64,000 nt of DNA from Adenanthera pavonina (lineage: Eukaryota > Streptophyta > Magnoliopsida > Fabales > Fabaceae): positions 37,775,001 through 37,839,000 of the forward strand of contig JAIVEN010000002.1 in NCBI GenBank assembly GCA_026686845.1, read 5' to 3'. This document shows, one piece after another, positions 24,173 through 37,278 of this stretch. How positions within the stretch are numbered: the stretch's first letter is position 1; each line of letters begins with the position of its first letter. Both the position numbers and the translations under genes were made by a program. The notes under the pieces are model-generated. The model was not told where the DNA came from and ran no database searches. It saw only the letters and a list, made by a program, of their open reading frames with translations.

Positions 24173-24602
24173 TGTTGGGTTGCACAATTAAATCCACCCT
24201 TGTTGAGTGAAATAAAATAGAAGTCCAAGCCAAATATAAATTAGGGCTTATTGTACATTTTTATTAATAAAATAAAATTAGGAGGAAACGATTATTTTAA
24301 GGCCACCCAATATCTTTCACATTTCAGAGAATTAAGGGGAGTGGGTGAAAGTGTACCCATCTACTAGTGTTTTTAAAATTTCCTCTTTGGAAAGCAGAGG
24401 TGCTCTTCTTTTCTCTTCCCCAACAGAACTCAACAATCAAGAAATTCTTTCTTTGAGTGCCTCTATTGTGGACAAGAGAGAAAAGTCCAGACAGTGTTTT
24501 TACTCCACGCACGTTAGATATCACTATATGTCAATTCCCTTTCATCAATGGAAGAATATTCTCGACAAGTATAAATTTCTTCCTTGCTTTTAAAATTCTT
24601 CA
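24173..24602 (+). repeat. 5' LTR of Copia-2
   Basis: TG...CA ended and paired with 38417-38845. It contains a conserved AAATTTCCTCTTTGGAAAGC block and ends CTTGCTTTTAAAATTCTTCA directly before the primer site. Confidence 0.88.
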
Positions 24603-24603
24603 T

Positions 24604-24616
24604 TGGCATTAGAGCC
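24604..24616 (+). other. Primer-binding site of Copia-2
   Basis: TGGCATTAGAGCC follows the LTR end after one base. It differs from the standard TGGTATCAGAGCC by two transitions, either decay or use of a variant primer. Confidence 0.65.
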
Positions 24617-25689
24617 AGGATGATTTATCGGTAAAAAAAATTTTTCACGCTAACTTATTGTGTGCTCATATATTCTCGATATATATGTGATTTTCTAATA
24701 TATTATTTGTATATATAAGAAAACCTTTTGTGAAATTCTTCACTTAATTTTCAACAATTTTTATCCGTTGTTTACTTTATTATCCTACCCTCTCTATGTT
24801 CATAAATTTGCATTCAATCTCCATGTTTATTCTGAGCGCATATTCAATTCATATATTATCTCTATGATAATTATGAACGCAAAATTAGATATCTAGGCAA
24901 ATTAGATTTCTGCAATGAGATCCAAATTTTTCAATTTTTTCCCTAAACAAAGTTACTGTAAACTCAAAACTGTAAACATGACACTTGAAATTGGGTTCCC
25001 TCAAATCACAATTTTTTGGACACATGGATGCCATCATTGTGTAGAGAATGATGACACAAAAACAACACCACCAAAATTGTGTCAAATAGACATCGAACAA
25101 GGGAGAAAACGGTAAAAACAGTGGCGGCTTCATGGGTTAGCCACTGGGTAGAAACTAGGCCAAGCTAACTTGACTGGAGGCCAAGGATGACCTTAACAAC
25201 GCTTTGTTTTGGTGTAAGGCCAAAATGACACGTCATTTTCCAAACACAGTGTCCAAAAAATGAAAATGGGGCAGGTGGATGTAGAAACGGATTAGGCCTA
25301 ACATTTTTTCATAAAAGAAATAATTAATTAAATTAATTATTAATTATTAATTTTTTTAAATAATATTAAAATCTTTTCTTGGCCATATAGAGCATTGACC
25401 TAACAGAAGACAGCGTGTGGGGTTCACTAGTCTAGCATGTGTTATCGGATTTCATCTCCACGACGGTGTGTAGAGTGCATGTGTGTTGCTGGCATGTGGA
25501 AAACTTATGTGTTTCCAATTTTTCAGTATTTTTTGGTAATCTAGATGTTCTAGGGGCACGTGCAAGGGTATTTTTGGGCATGGCTTGATCCTAAAAATCC
25601 CTAAATACATGAGCTTCATTTTGATATGCTACATGCTTATTTTGAGCAATTTATTAGTTATTTTTATGGCAAAGAATGTTAATAAAAAC
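24617..25689 (+). other. Copia-2 leader, first part
   Basis: About 1.07 kb between primer site and LTR C. It contains short open stretches near 24885-25133 on both strands with no recognisable product. No gag-like sequence is present here. Confidence 0.45.
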
Positions 25690-27281
25690 TGTTGAATCAC
25701 GTGTTTTTGATGATTCCAAATAACTAGAACTTGAAAAGAAGATATCAAAGGTCTACAAAAAGGTCTCAAGTGAAGAAATCCAAGAAAAATGAGTACAAGA
25801 TTAGTTTGTAGGATTTCTCACTGTATTCACATGAGTAAAAGGCTTTGATCTTTCACCTAAATGTTTTTAAAATGTGTTTTTCAATAATCTTATATTAACT
25901 TACAATATATTTGAAAAATACTCACTAACAGATGAATTTTGAATTGTTAAACTTCATATGTTAACTTGAAAATTCAAACTTTGAAGACTAAAATTTGAAC
26001 TTACAAGGATCCTGCCTCTGACAGATGAATTTCAGATGTTAAAATTTGAATTTCAGGTAAAGTACAACTTGTGAAAAATAAAAAATTCATCTGAAGAAAT
26101 GTCAAAGTTCATCTGAAAGTAAATTTTAAAAAGAGTTCCAAGTCAATCCTCTGACAAACGAACTTTGGTTTTGAAAATTCGAACTTTGGTGAGACAATGC
26201 GTAAGTTTGTTCAAGTGTCCCTCTGATAGACAAACTTTAGTCTTCAGAAATTTGAACTTTGGAATGAAAGCAAAAAGTCTTAAAAGAGGATTCTCTAATG
26301 GACGAATTTGGAAAGCTTAAAATTCAAATTTCAAAAAAGAAGAACTTTTGTGCTATATTGAGTTGCTCACTCATAGATGAATTTTGGTGCCCAAAATTCA
26401 AATTTTGAATGTACTGTAGCAATATGGAACAACTGTTCACACTTATCAAAAGAACTTTAAACTTGAAAATTCATATGTTTCAACATGGAAAATATTTGTC
26501 AAAGATGAGAATTCAAATTTTGCTTTAGAATAGATGAACTTCGAAGTTCAACGTTAAAGTCTTTAACTTAGGGTCTCTGTAAAATTTGTCTGTTGATACC
26601 CCAAAATTCAAACTTTGGATATCAGACGCATTAAATGCGGTTGGTGAAAAAATAGTTTTGCAGAGTAACCATTGGGTAATGTCTCTAACAATTAGATCTT
26701 GTCTCTAACGTGTAGTTAAAATATAAATCTATAAATAGAAATTCATTTGAAGATGTGGGTAACAATCATATGTTGTATATACTGAAACTTTGTCAAATTC
26801 CTTAGTCAAAGCCTTCTGCTCTCACATACTTCATATATTGTACTTCAACTATCATACATACTCTAAATTAGAGAGTTTATCTTGTTGTAAACAATCTTAT
26901 CTTTATCTAGAAGTAAGATTTTCTTGTGAGGAGACTTCACAAGAGATTTGGGAAGCACTTAGCTAGAGTACAAAGAGTGAAACTGTGAGCCTTTGGAACA
27001 GAGCATAAAGTTGTATTGTGGCATTGTAAGGAGCCCAACGAATTCTTGCAAGATAGTGGAAAATTTCAATGTGATAGCTTGAGAATTGGACGTAGGTAAA
27101 GGGAATTAGACCGAATCAGGATAAATCTCTGTGTCTTTCCTTCCTTTACCTTGCTTACTACTTTGTTATATTTTGCACTTTATTTTTCTATCACTTTTGC
27201 TTTCACTGCTCTCTTATACTTTTACAGAAAATTTCAAACTTCTCAATTCACCCCCCTCTTGGGAAGGCAGTAGACCTAACA
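25690..27281 (+). mobile_element. S-family solo LTR C
   Basis: A 1592-bp LTR from TGTTGAATCACG to GACCTAACA, with the exact duplication AAAAC at 25685-25689 and 27282-27286. It keeps the family TATA box and the C-rich stem-loop near its end, but most TTCGAA motifs have decayed to TTTGAA or TTCAAA, so it is one of the older copies. No internal retroelement sequence is attached. Confidence 0.9.
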
Positions 27282-27286
27282 AAAAC

Positions 27287-28082
27287 CCCTAAAAGTACAT
27301 ATTTTTTTCTTTTTTTTTAGGTATAATAAGTTCCTCAGAACTTGGACCCACCTCGAATCTAGAATCTAAAAGGTCAAACTCATACTCAAAGTATTTTTCT
27401 CTTCCCAATGCTAATGATGACATTCATAAAAATTCTCTTTTATCAGACTCTGAAGAGATTAATATGTCAGAACCTCCACCATTAGTTGAGGCTCTCACAT
27501 ATCTCCAAAACAACCCTACCGACTATTTAAATGATGATGATCTAGATCTCTATATGATGGATTCATATGGTTCTTATGAGAATGATGACTATTTAATATC
27601 CACTCCTAATGTCGACTTGGAAGAGACTCATGAAAAGGATCCATAAAAAGCAGCAAGCATGGATCCTGAGGAAGTACATGATCCAGGCAAGGAACCGTTA
27701 AAGGAGCCACAAGAAGAATCGGAAAAAGAGCCAAAGGCAACATCAGAACAAAAAGGGGGTCTCCTAGAAGTATTACATGACCATCAAATAGAGAACCTAC
27801 ATTAGGAGTACAACCAAAAGCTCCAATAGTAGACCCTTATATCCCAATCAAATGTCCATTCGTTATCCATCACTTGGTCAATAGACTCTATCATGACTTT
27901 GTTTATGAGACCCTACCTCTCCGCTCGTTCCTCTATGGATTGGAATATTTTCTTGAGGAATCTATGTTTGATGGTCAATTTTTTGCTGAGCAAACATAGG
28001 TTAATATCCTATTAGATCATCTTCCTGTGAAGACTTCTGGATACCTATTGCTTCTCCCATATGGGCTATTCCACAACCAAAG
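27287..28082 (+). pseudogene. Unrecognised acidic coding remnant in Copia-2 leader
   Basis: One reading frame gives an acidic, serine/proline-rich segment (27464-27646, including TDYLNDDDLDLYMMDS), stops at 27644, then continues as a lysine/glutamate-rich segment and, after more stops, a more hydrophobic stretch (27830-28082, including LPLRSFLYGLEYFLEE). Coding-like composition suggests a real former protein. I do not recognise it. It lies between the Copia-2 5' LTR and gag, so it could be an extra retroelement ORF, a captured host fragment, or part of another insertion. Its last 116 bases reappear beyond LTR D. Confidence 0.4.
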
Positions 28083-29860
28083 TGTTAGCTAGGCTGGCTT
28101 CCCAAGAGGGGGTGAATTGGGAAGCTTGAAAATTTTCTGCAAAATGTCAAGAAAGTGAAGAAAGCAAAGTATAGAAGGTAAAACAGAGTATGAGTAAATA
28201 AACTGAAAAGTTGCAGTAAAGTGAAGAAAACTCAGATATTTATCCTGGTTCGGTCTCTCCACTTGACCTACGTCCAGTCCCCAAGTCACTACTTGAGATT
28301 TTTCACTATTCTGCAAGAATTCAGTGGGCTTCTTGCAAATGCCTCGGTATAAAGATGATGCTCTGTTTCTAGAGCTTCATTCAATCACTCAATGCACTCT
28401 TACAAAGTGCTTCCCAATCCCTTGTGATATCCCCTCACAAGAAAATCTATCTTCCAGATGAAGAAAAGATTGTTTACAAAGATTAAACTCTCTTAAACAG
28501 AGTGAATATGAAAGTTGAAGTACAAAATATTGAAGTGAGAGAGTAAGAGACTTTGAGTAGATGATTTGGCAGAGTTTCAATATATACAAAGTTAAAATCA
28601 TTACCCACAACTTCAAATGATGTTATATTTATAGATTTAGGTCTCAAATATCCATTAGAGACAAAATCTATCCGTTGGAGAAGTTATCCAACGGTTACTC
28701 TGAAAAACTATCCATTAACCAACCGCATTTAATGCTTCTCACATACTGAAATTCGAATTTCGGTTGGTCAACAGACGAATTTCACAGAAATCGAAGGTTA
28801 ACAGCTTCAACATTGAATGCCCGAAGTTTGTCTGTCATGAAGTGAAATTTGAATTTTGATATTCGGAAAATGTTTCTATATTGTGACATACGAATTTTCA
28901 AGTAGAAAGTTTTTCTGTTAAGTGTGAACTGTATTTTCAATTTGCTACAGTGCCTTCGAAATTTGAATTTTGGAACCACAAAATTCGTTTGTCCGTGGTT
29001 GGTCTATAAGGCATAGCAGTTCATTTAATTCAAAATTTGAATTTTCAAAGGGCAAAGTTCGTCTATCAGAGAGACGTCTTTTCAGACTAACTTCAAAATT
29101 TGAATTTATAAATACTATTATTTGTATGTCAACATATCATTGCAACAGACTCACAAGCTTAGTTTCTTAAATTCGAATTTTCATGTTCAAAGTTCGTCTG
29201 TCAGTGAGCAATTTTGAAATTCAATCCAAACTTGGTTTCAGATGAACTTTGACATAATTTCAGACGAATTTCTTTAGTTTTCATAAGTTTCATTTTGTCT
29301 GAAATTCGAATTTTCAAAACCCAAAGTTTGTCTGTTAGTGAAAGCTCCTTTCAGACACTTATCAAAATTCGAATTTCATCAAGTCAAATTCATCTGTCAG
29401 AGAGGCATCTCTTCAGACTTGTTCAGTTTCAGTACGAAATTCGAATTTTCAAAGTCAAATTCCAAGATGACATATTAGTATTAACCTTTCAAACTTCGTC
29501 TATTGGTGCGTGTTTTTCAAATATTCCATGATTTAACATAGAATCAAGGTTTTAAAACTTCTTTTCACCAAATCAAAGTCTTTTACTCAAATAAAACACT
29601 ACTAAACATCCTACATCTATCTTTGCACAGATTTATCCAGAATTTCTTCACTTGAAACCTTTTGGGCACCTTTGATATCTTTATTCCAAGCTCTTGAAGG
29701 TTGGTTTAGAATCATCAAAACTCTTGATTCAACATAGGTTAATATTTGATGGCCAATTTTTTGCTGAGCAAACATAGGTTAATATCCTATTAGATCATCT
29801 TCCTGTGAAGACTTCTGGACACCTATTGCTTCTCCCATATGGGCTATTCCACAACCGAAG
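27967..29860. repeat. 116-bp duplication flanking solo LTR D
   Basis: 27967-28082 and 29745-29860 are near-identical (three differences), starting TTTGATGG and ending CCACAACC(A/G)AAG. Solo LTR D lies between them. Ten bases (29735-29744) between LTR D and the right copy match an internal part of the same segment (TAGGTTAATA), as expected from template switching during break repair. Confidence 0.8.
28083..29734 (-). mobile_element. S-family solo LTR D
   Basis: A 1652-bp LTR in reverse orientation, from TGTTAGCTAGGCTGGCTTCC to CTTGATTCAACA, with many intact TTCGAA motifs. Its immediate flanks (CAAAG and TAGGT) do not form a 5-bp duplication, unlike the other solo LTRs. Instead, a 116-bp direct repeat flanks it. 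Confidence 0.85.
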
Positions 29861-30435
29861 GTCCTTGACATCATCAAATTTTTGAATGATCATGATGAAC
29901 AACATTTTTAGACCCACCTAAATGCAAAATATTGTGAACTAAGCTTGGTGCATCATCCACTAAAAAGATCAAAGATACGCCATAGAGCAACATAAATAAA
30001 AAAGGAATGGGGAGAAAGAATCATGATATTTTTTTATTCCTTTATAAATTGTGTTAATTTAGACTTGGTTTTCTTTGACTTTGTTAGTCATTATATTTAA
30101 ATTGTAGAATATTGTTATTTTATTTATTTATTTATGGATTTCAATAAGTGATATTTTTCTTTGAATTTTATTTGTAAATACTCCATTTGAGTGGGAGTAA
30201 ATGTGTATCAAGTGGAAGCTCTTAGATACTGAGCCATCTATGAGCTATAAAATACATAAGAATTATTTACATAAATCCTTGATAGGAAATAGTGATAAAA
30301 CTAAGTTTCATGTGATGGGGGTAAATAAAATGTAGACTCTTGATCGTGAATTTTAGTAAAGCTACTATGGACCTACTCAAGGATAAATACAAATAAAAAG
30401 ACATTGTATAATAATCTGTGCTATAATTATGTAGA
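29861..30435 (+). other. Copia-2 leader, last part
   Basis: Non-coding, AT-rich, leading to the gag start at 30436. It includes the continuation of the unrecognised remnant, now full of stops. Confidence 0.45.
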
Positions 30436-31290
30436 ATGGAAAGCAAAAATATTGTTGCTGAGCTTAATAAATGGGACAAATTAAATGGTGATAATTGGGA
30501 TATATGGCATAGAAAGGTATCCTACATTCTGGACAAAAAAGATGTCGTAAAGGCGCTGACCACTATTCTAGTGGAACTTGATCAAGGGAATACCACTAAA
30601 CACATAAGGGACATGGAGGCCAATATTTCTTGGAAGAAAAAGAACAACATTGCCAGAATTGCCATGCTAAGTGCCATGGCAGATGATCTGATGTGTGAGT
30701 ATGAACAGTATATGACTACACAAGCTATGTGATAGCTCTTAAGGACAAGTTTGGAGGTATTTCTGCCTCTAAGCCTAGAAGACTCACCATCAAATTTGAC
30801 ACCTATAAGCTGCGTCCAAATACTCCTATGAATCAACATTTTCACAAAATGTCAAACATGATATGGGAGCTAAAAGCAGCTGGCCATGTGCTTTCAGATA
30901 AACAGCAAGTTCAGGCTATTATAAGGTCTCTCTCAGCAAGCTGGGAACATATGAAAGTTAATCTAACTCGTAATAAGAACATCGCTAATTTTGATGATGT
31001 AGCAAGACATCCAGAGCTTGAGGATGAGTGACTAGAGGCTTATAAGTCTTTTGGACATGCATACATAGCTGAAGATGCTGTTCATCCAAGACAAAGCTCA
31101 AGGCTAAGAAGGGCAAGAAATTCCAAAAGAATAGGAAGAAAAATGGCACCAAGTTCCAGAAAGGCAAAAGATCCTTTAAGAGGAAGGACAAGAAAGGCAC
31201 TAAGAAGACTGACCTATCAAAGGTCAAGTGTTATGCCTGTCAAAGGATAAGGCATTTTGCTTGTGACCTTGGGCAAAATAAGGTATTACT
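30436..31290 (+). pseudogene. gag: Copia-2 gag
   Basis: The start at 30436 gives a Copia-type capsid region (LNKWDKLNGDNWDIWHRKVS). A stop at 30730 is followed by the next conserved block (ALKDKFGGISASKPRRLTIK) in another frame to 31031. A lysine-rich stretch and a damaged zinc knuckle (CYACQRIRHFACDL, about 31217-31270) follow, in which the last zinc ligand is replaced. Gag would form the particle and package RNA. Stops and frame changes make it non-functional. Confidence 0.8.
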
Positions 31291-32290
31291 GGAAACTCGT
31301 TTTATTCATTATTGTTATGTTTCCAGTATTATTTTCCTAATCGAGTCTTCATCTTTTTCGTAGTTTATAGACTCAAGCGCCACAAACCATGCAACCAAGG
31401 ATTGAGAGTCCTTCATGAAATTCTGCAAAGTGTCAAAGCATAGCATATGGCTTTTCATTGGCAACAACGTGAGGCTTAAAGTGAAGGGAATTGGCACTAT
31501 CAAGCTACATTTAAATAGCAGGAAAATTTTAATACTTCATGATGTATTATATGCTCCTGACATCTTGTGGAATTTAGTTTCTATTATTTGCCTTCTTGAC
31601 TATGGATTTGATGTTAATTTTCATAATAGACTTGCCGATATTTTCAAAGGGACAATATATTATGGTTCTAGTTTTATTTCTAATGGTTTTGTCATTTTAG
31701 ACATATTTGTTAATCATTATAAATATGATTACTTTGCTACTTCTAGTTCTGATTTTAATACAAATATAGATGCATAGAATGCTAGACTAAGACACATTGG
31801 CCAAAATAGAATGATTAAACAAGCTCAAGAGGGACTGCTAGGTACAATTGATAAAATGGAAATGTCCTTGTGTAAGCATTACCTGGCGGGTAAAGCAACT
31901 TGAAAACCATTTGGAACTAGAACTACGGTAGAAACTCTGGTGCAATTAATGTATTCAGATGTTTGTGATCCGATGAGTGTGAGGACGAGACAAGGAACTG
32001 TTTATTTCATCACTTTTATTGATGATTACACGCGATTTAGTTATGTCTATTTGATGTCACATAAGTTCAAAGCACTAAAGTGTTTTAGACGTTGCTTGAA
32101 CTTAGTTGAAAATCAAGTAGACAAGAAAATTGAAGCATTGAGAACCAATCATGGCGTGAATATTTATTGAATTAATTCAAGGAGCTCTGTGAAGAAAAGG
32201 GAATAGTAAGGCAACTTGTAATCCCTAGTACTCTACAACAAAATGGTATAGACGAAAGAAGAAATAGAACATTATTAGACACGGTTTGGT
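31291..32290 (+). pseudogene. pol: Copia-2 protease/integrase region
   Basis: 31415-31777 encodes the conserved segment after the protease (ILHDVLYAPDILWNLVS). 31940-32170 encodes the integrase core start (YFITFIDDYTRFSYVYLMS, including the second catalytic aspartate neighbourhood). A further decayed integrase piece runs to about 32290. Several stops separate the pieces. Confidence 0.75.
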
Positions 32291-32879
32291 CAAAGATGGC
32301 ACAAGCCAATCTACCCATTTCATATTGAGGAGATGTACTTTTAGTAGTAGCCTCCATTCTTAACCATGTGCCCTCAATGTTGGTCACATCCACACCCTAC
32401 AAGCTATAAACAAATCACAAGTCGTATTTAAATATCTTAAAACCCTTTGGTCAGTAGCATATGTTCATGATCCTTCAAACAAGTATGGAAAGCTAGGTCC
32501 AAGAGGGAAGAAATGTATTTTTATTAGATACTCTAACAATCTAAGGGTTACCCTTACATTGGAGAAAACCAAGATTGTACTATAACTGAGATAGAATCTA
32601 GAGATGCCACATTTCTAGAAAGTGAATTCTCTAGCAAAGGAGAGGAGGATCATATTGTAATTCTTTATGAGATACATGAACAAACTGAGGAATAAGTTTA
32701 TATACCTCAACCTCTTAATTCAAATGGGAGCTTCCAGGGACCAGTGCAAGATTCTCTTCCGGAACAGAACAACGTACAAGAGACCCCATTGCGGAAGAGT
32801 AATAGAGAAAGTGTGCCAAACAGATGTTTCCCAATAAAAAGGGACTACACTTATTGTTACTCTACAAGATGATAGTGAG

Positions 32880-35800
32880 CCCAATTCAATACATGAGGCC
32901 CTATCATGCCCTACCAGAATGAATGGAAGAAAGCAATGGAGGAGGAAATGGATTCGATAAGGATAAACCAAATTTGGGACTTGGTCAATCTTCCATCTGG
33001 ATAAAAGGCAATTGGGAATAAATGCAAAATTGAGAGAAAATCATATGGATCTATTGAGAGATACAAAGCTCAATTAGTGGTAAAAGGGGATACACAACAG
33101 GAAGGTATAGATTATGAAGATACTATTTCACTTGTTATCTGTTTTAACTCCATAACACTAATTATGGCGATAGTAGCAAGCTTAAATTTAGAACTACATC
33201 AGAATGATGTAAAAACGCATTTCTAGATGGAGAACTGGATGAAGAAATCAATATGCAATAGCTTAAGCAATTATCCAGACAATGGTATTTGAGGTTCCAT
33301 CGAGCGGTAACCTCATACGATTTCCAAATGATAAATCAAGACCACTTTGTATACATCTAGTGGTTTGAAAAGAATCTTGTGATATTATCCCTTTATGTGG
33401 ATGACATACTATTAGCCGAAAATAGTCTAAAATCGATTATAGCTATCAAAGAATGGCTATCTTCAAATTTTGAGATGAAAGACATAAGTGAAGCTGATTA
33501 TATACTTAGAGTTAAGATCCATAGAGATCGCTTATGAAAATTAATATTCCTTTCTCAGAAGAATTACATTGAGAAGATTCTTGAGCGATTCAATATGAAA
33601 GACTGTAAACCTATGGATACCCCTATTTCAAGAGGAGAAAATCTAAGCTGAGACATATGTCCTCAGATTGAGTCTAACAAGAAGATAATGGAAAGGTCCC
33701 TTATTCAACTACAGTTGGCGGCCTAATGTATGCCATGATGTGTACAAGACCAGACATATGTTATGCAATTGTTTTAGTCAGTAGGTACCAATCAAACCCT
33801 AGGCAGAAGCATTGGAAAGCTGTGAAAAGAATCTTGAGATACTTATAAGGCGCCACAGATTATACCCTATTCTATCAAGGAAACGATTTATGCTTGGTAA
33901 GATACTCCGATGTAGATTGGGGAGGAGATCTAGATGAGTGTAAATTGACTTATGGATATGTTTTTTCTACTGAACAATGGAGCTATATCTTGATGTAGTA
34001 AGAAACTGACTTGTATTGTTTTGTCTTCCATGGAAGCAAAGTTCATTTCATGTTCTACAATAGTGTAAGAAGCAATATGGCTAAAGAGATTTGTAGAACA
34101 CTTAGGGTTCATTGGTGATAAATTGGATCATATTTTAATAAACTGTGATAGTGAGACAGTCATAGCCTACACCAAAGATCTCAAGTATTATAGTGAGACA
34201 AAGTACATAGATACCAAATATAATTTTGTAAGAGACATCATAGTGTAACATTCTAAGAAAAATAAAATATTTAGAAATGTATAGGAAATTTGCAAAAATA
34301 GGTAGACACCATTTTACGCGAAAAATGGCAAAAAGGTCATTTTTCTCGATTGGACGAAAAAAATAAGAAATTATATTTTTTCCCCTAAAGAATTATGAAA
34401 ACAACATCAATATCCCTAAAGTAATTAAAAATGTGGAATGAGTATTAGAAATGCCTTCAGAAAAATTACACCCAATGACCAAAAAGTTTCAGAAATTATA
34501 ATTTAAACCCCAATCAAGGGTAATTTTGTAAATATGTAAAATTACTGTCAGAATGAAGCCCTCAATGAGAGAAGTCCAATGGTATATGGCACTAAGGGTT
34601 AATGTTTAAGAATGAAAAAATAATTAGTGCCGAGTGTCCAAAAGTAACAGTAAACCGATAAAATAAATTATGGGCCCTACCGATGATTAAAAGGTAACCG
34701 GGATAGGATATGGGCTATACATAGATATCATTTGGGACAAGATAATTAAGGAAACATAGATATAAATATGGAATAATCCTATAGCCCAAAAATGCTAATT
34801 TATTATAAAAAGTGATTTTATGGGTACAGTTAAAAATTATCCAATTCAAGATATATCTGAACCAAGAAAAAATGAGTAGTATGGGGACACTCAAATACCT
34901 CTCTTAGGCATGTTTGCAGCCTACATTTTTGTCCCCAAACTTCTCAAGGAATGCATGAGATTTTTTAGCCAAATACTTGTTAAAGAAGTCTTGACTTTTG
35001 AACCAAAAATGATTAAGGCTTAAGTAAGGTAATTAGTTAGTTAATTAGGATGAATAGACACTCTCTTTCCTCCTTATTAGGCGTGACTTCTAGCAGTAAA
35101 ACAGAGCAAGAAAACACCAAGAAAGAATAAGGAAAAATGTGAGGAAGAAGGAGAAGGAAAGAGAAGAGAAAGATCAAGACCAAAGGTAAGATTTCTTCCT
35201 CTAACTTCTAGTGATCTTTGTTTTGAATTCTTGGTAGTTTGGGATGAATAAGATGAGTCTTTCTTCTTTCTCCTCTAAGCTATATTTCGTCCAAATTATG
35301 AGAAGGGAAAGGGGAAAGGTTGTCATGTAATAAATTTGGGAAAAGGCATGAACTACTTGAGAAAAGCATGATTTCATGAGATTAAAGTAAATTACAAAGA
35401 AAATCCTCTTTCTCCTCTCTCAAGCTTGATTTCGGTCAGAACATGGCATCACTTTAGAGTTGGAATTTCATGTTTTTTATGCCAAAAATGAGTTCCTCAT
35501 GGTGGAAAACCTTAGGAACAAGTATTGATTTCAAGTAAAAGCTTAAGATTAAGAAAGTGAAATTTTTAGGGTTTTGAAGTTTTTTGTGAAGTAACCCCTG
35601 GTTCAAGTTGATTTATTTGACATTTGGTGATGCATTAGGGTTTGAGAAAGCTTAAGAAAGTCCTTGGAAAGGTTGAATCAAAGAGGAAAGGCATAAAGTT
35701 TCATGAGGTAGCATAGTTACATTTTCTTGCATTATATTATCTTGCTATATTCTATAGTGAATGATGACTTGCCATATTGTTTATATGATTCTTGAGACTG

Positions 35801-37278
35801 GCTTTGGCTTTTTTTATGAAAGGGATAGTGCCTAGGATGTCCATTTTCTAAGCCGTTATAATGCCAAAATTTTTATAAACAATATGGCGATTTATGCCTT
35901 GAAATGATTGTTATGATGTTTATGAGGTTTTATAGCATGTGTGATATTGTAGATGTTTGAGATGTGACTAGCTACTGGGATTTCCAAAATTTCATCACCC
36001 AAATAATAACATAATAGGTCCAAGTTATGGAAGAAATCCAAGGGAAGTAAAGAGCAAGGAGAAGGATTTTAATAATTTACCATTTATTTACTATGATATA
36101 TTATTTTTTTGTTAAATCATGTAAATTTTTATATGAAATTTTGAGGCTGTGCTTGTATGCAATAAAATGCCTCTAAGTCTTTTGAGATGATTATTATAAG
36201 TTTGGAACATAATTTGACCATGTGAAAATGTATGGAAAATTATTTTGGTAAGGTTAAGGGATATAAATGCTCATTCTGACCTTTGTCCAGTTATACTATT
36301 ACTGTCTAGATGAAATTTCAAATAATATATAAAAATTATATATTCTATTAAAGTAAACAAATAGAGCTTTAAAAAGGTCAAAATAACACCCCATTTGGAG
36401 TTATGTACAAATTATAATGATTTTTTAAAATTAGGGTTCATAACAGGGCAAGATTGGGAAAACTGGAATCTAGAAAATTGATACTGGAAAATTTAAAAGA
36501 TAATATAAAATCCTACAGAGCTCCAAAATTTCATTGGTTTGCATTTATAGAAATCTATATGTCTTACATTTCATATGACATTGATTTGGAGGTAATGGAG
36601 CTATATAATAGAATATATGGAGGTTTTCCAAAACTGTTCCAGTAAGAGTTGAATTCTGACCGTTATTTAAGTTAATGTTATGACTTATGTAAGTGAAATA
36701 AATGTATAAGAAAAATATATTATAAGTAGACATATGGAGATTTCAAATGACATAGAGTATACATAATTTTAGTTAGAATAGAATGAAATATGATTTTTCA
36801 AAGTTGAGGTCGGAAAACTGGAAGATAGAAAAATGACCAAAGGAATAGTAAAAGTCCACGAAATTTACCGTATTAATTGGCCCAATGAAGTTACTATTTC
36901 ATATTTTTCCCATGTAGATATGAATTTAAGATAATTTTAGAACTTGAATCACCTCAAGATGATTTTTCTAGATTTAGTTATGAATTGGCAAAATTCATCG
37001 GATAAAATGGAAATTGCCAAATGAACAGTACCCTGAATTTTGAAAAATTCTATTTTTATTATATTATGATTCTAGTTGCTAAATCAACATGAAAGGCATC
37101 TAATATGATCTAATACATGGAAAATTGGCCCTAGTATAAGGTGTTACACATAGCACAGAAAAGTGTTACATTTTGCCATATTCCTACATGTCAATTGATA
37201 ACTGATCCCCTTACCAAGCCAATACCTAGAGATGTGTATGTTGATCATATGAAATCTCTTAGTATTCATAGGATATGA
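32880..37278 (+). pseudogene. pol: Copia-2 reverse transcriptase and RNase H, interrupted by F4
   Basis: Reverse transcriptase starts near 32930 (NQIWDLVNLPSG) and keeps the catalytic YVDDILLA at about 33396-33420. RNase H begins near 33720 (GLMYAMMCTRPDICYAIV) and continues past SDVDWGGDLDE. It is cut at 34238 by LTR F4 and resumes at 37154, ending near 37278 with DPLTKPIPRDVYVDHMKSLS. Many stops. This is a Ty1/Copia order (integrase before reverse transcriptase). Confidence 0.82.
34244..37148 (+). mobile_element. F-family (gypsy-like) solo LTR, copy F4, complete
   Basis: The complete reference copy of this family: 2905 bp from TGTAACATTC to GGTGTTACA, flanked by the exact duplication CATAG at 34239-34243 and 37149-37153. 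The plus orientation is inferred from a purine-rich leader ending CCAAAGGTAAGATTTC near 35190, a splice-donor-like site. There is no primer site, gag or pol, so it is a solo LTR or a large non-coding element. It interrupts Copia-2 RNase H. The gypsy assignment is inferred from TGTAACA termini and LTR length. Confidence 0.85.

Noticed and set aside
28089..29531. Several short frames around LTR D (also in LTRs B, C and E and both Copia-1 LTRs)
   Set aside because: They are made of the repeated TTCGAA/CAGACGAA motifs, which happen to read open. Similar peptides recur in every LTR copy.
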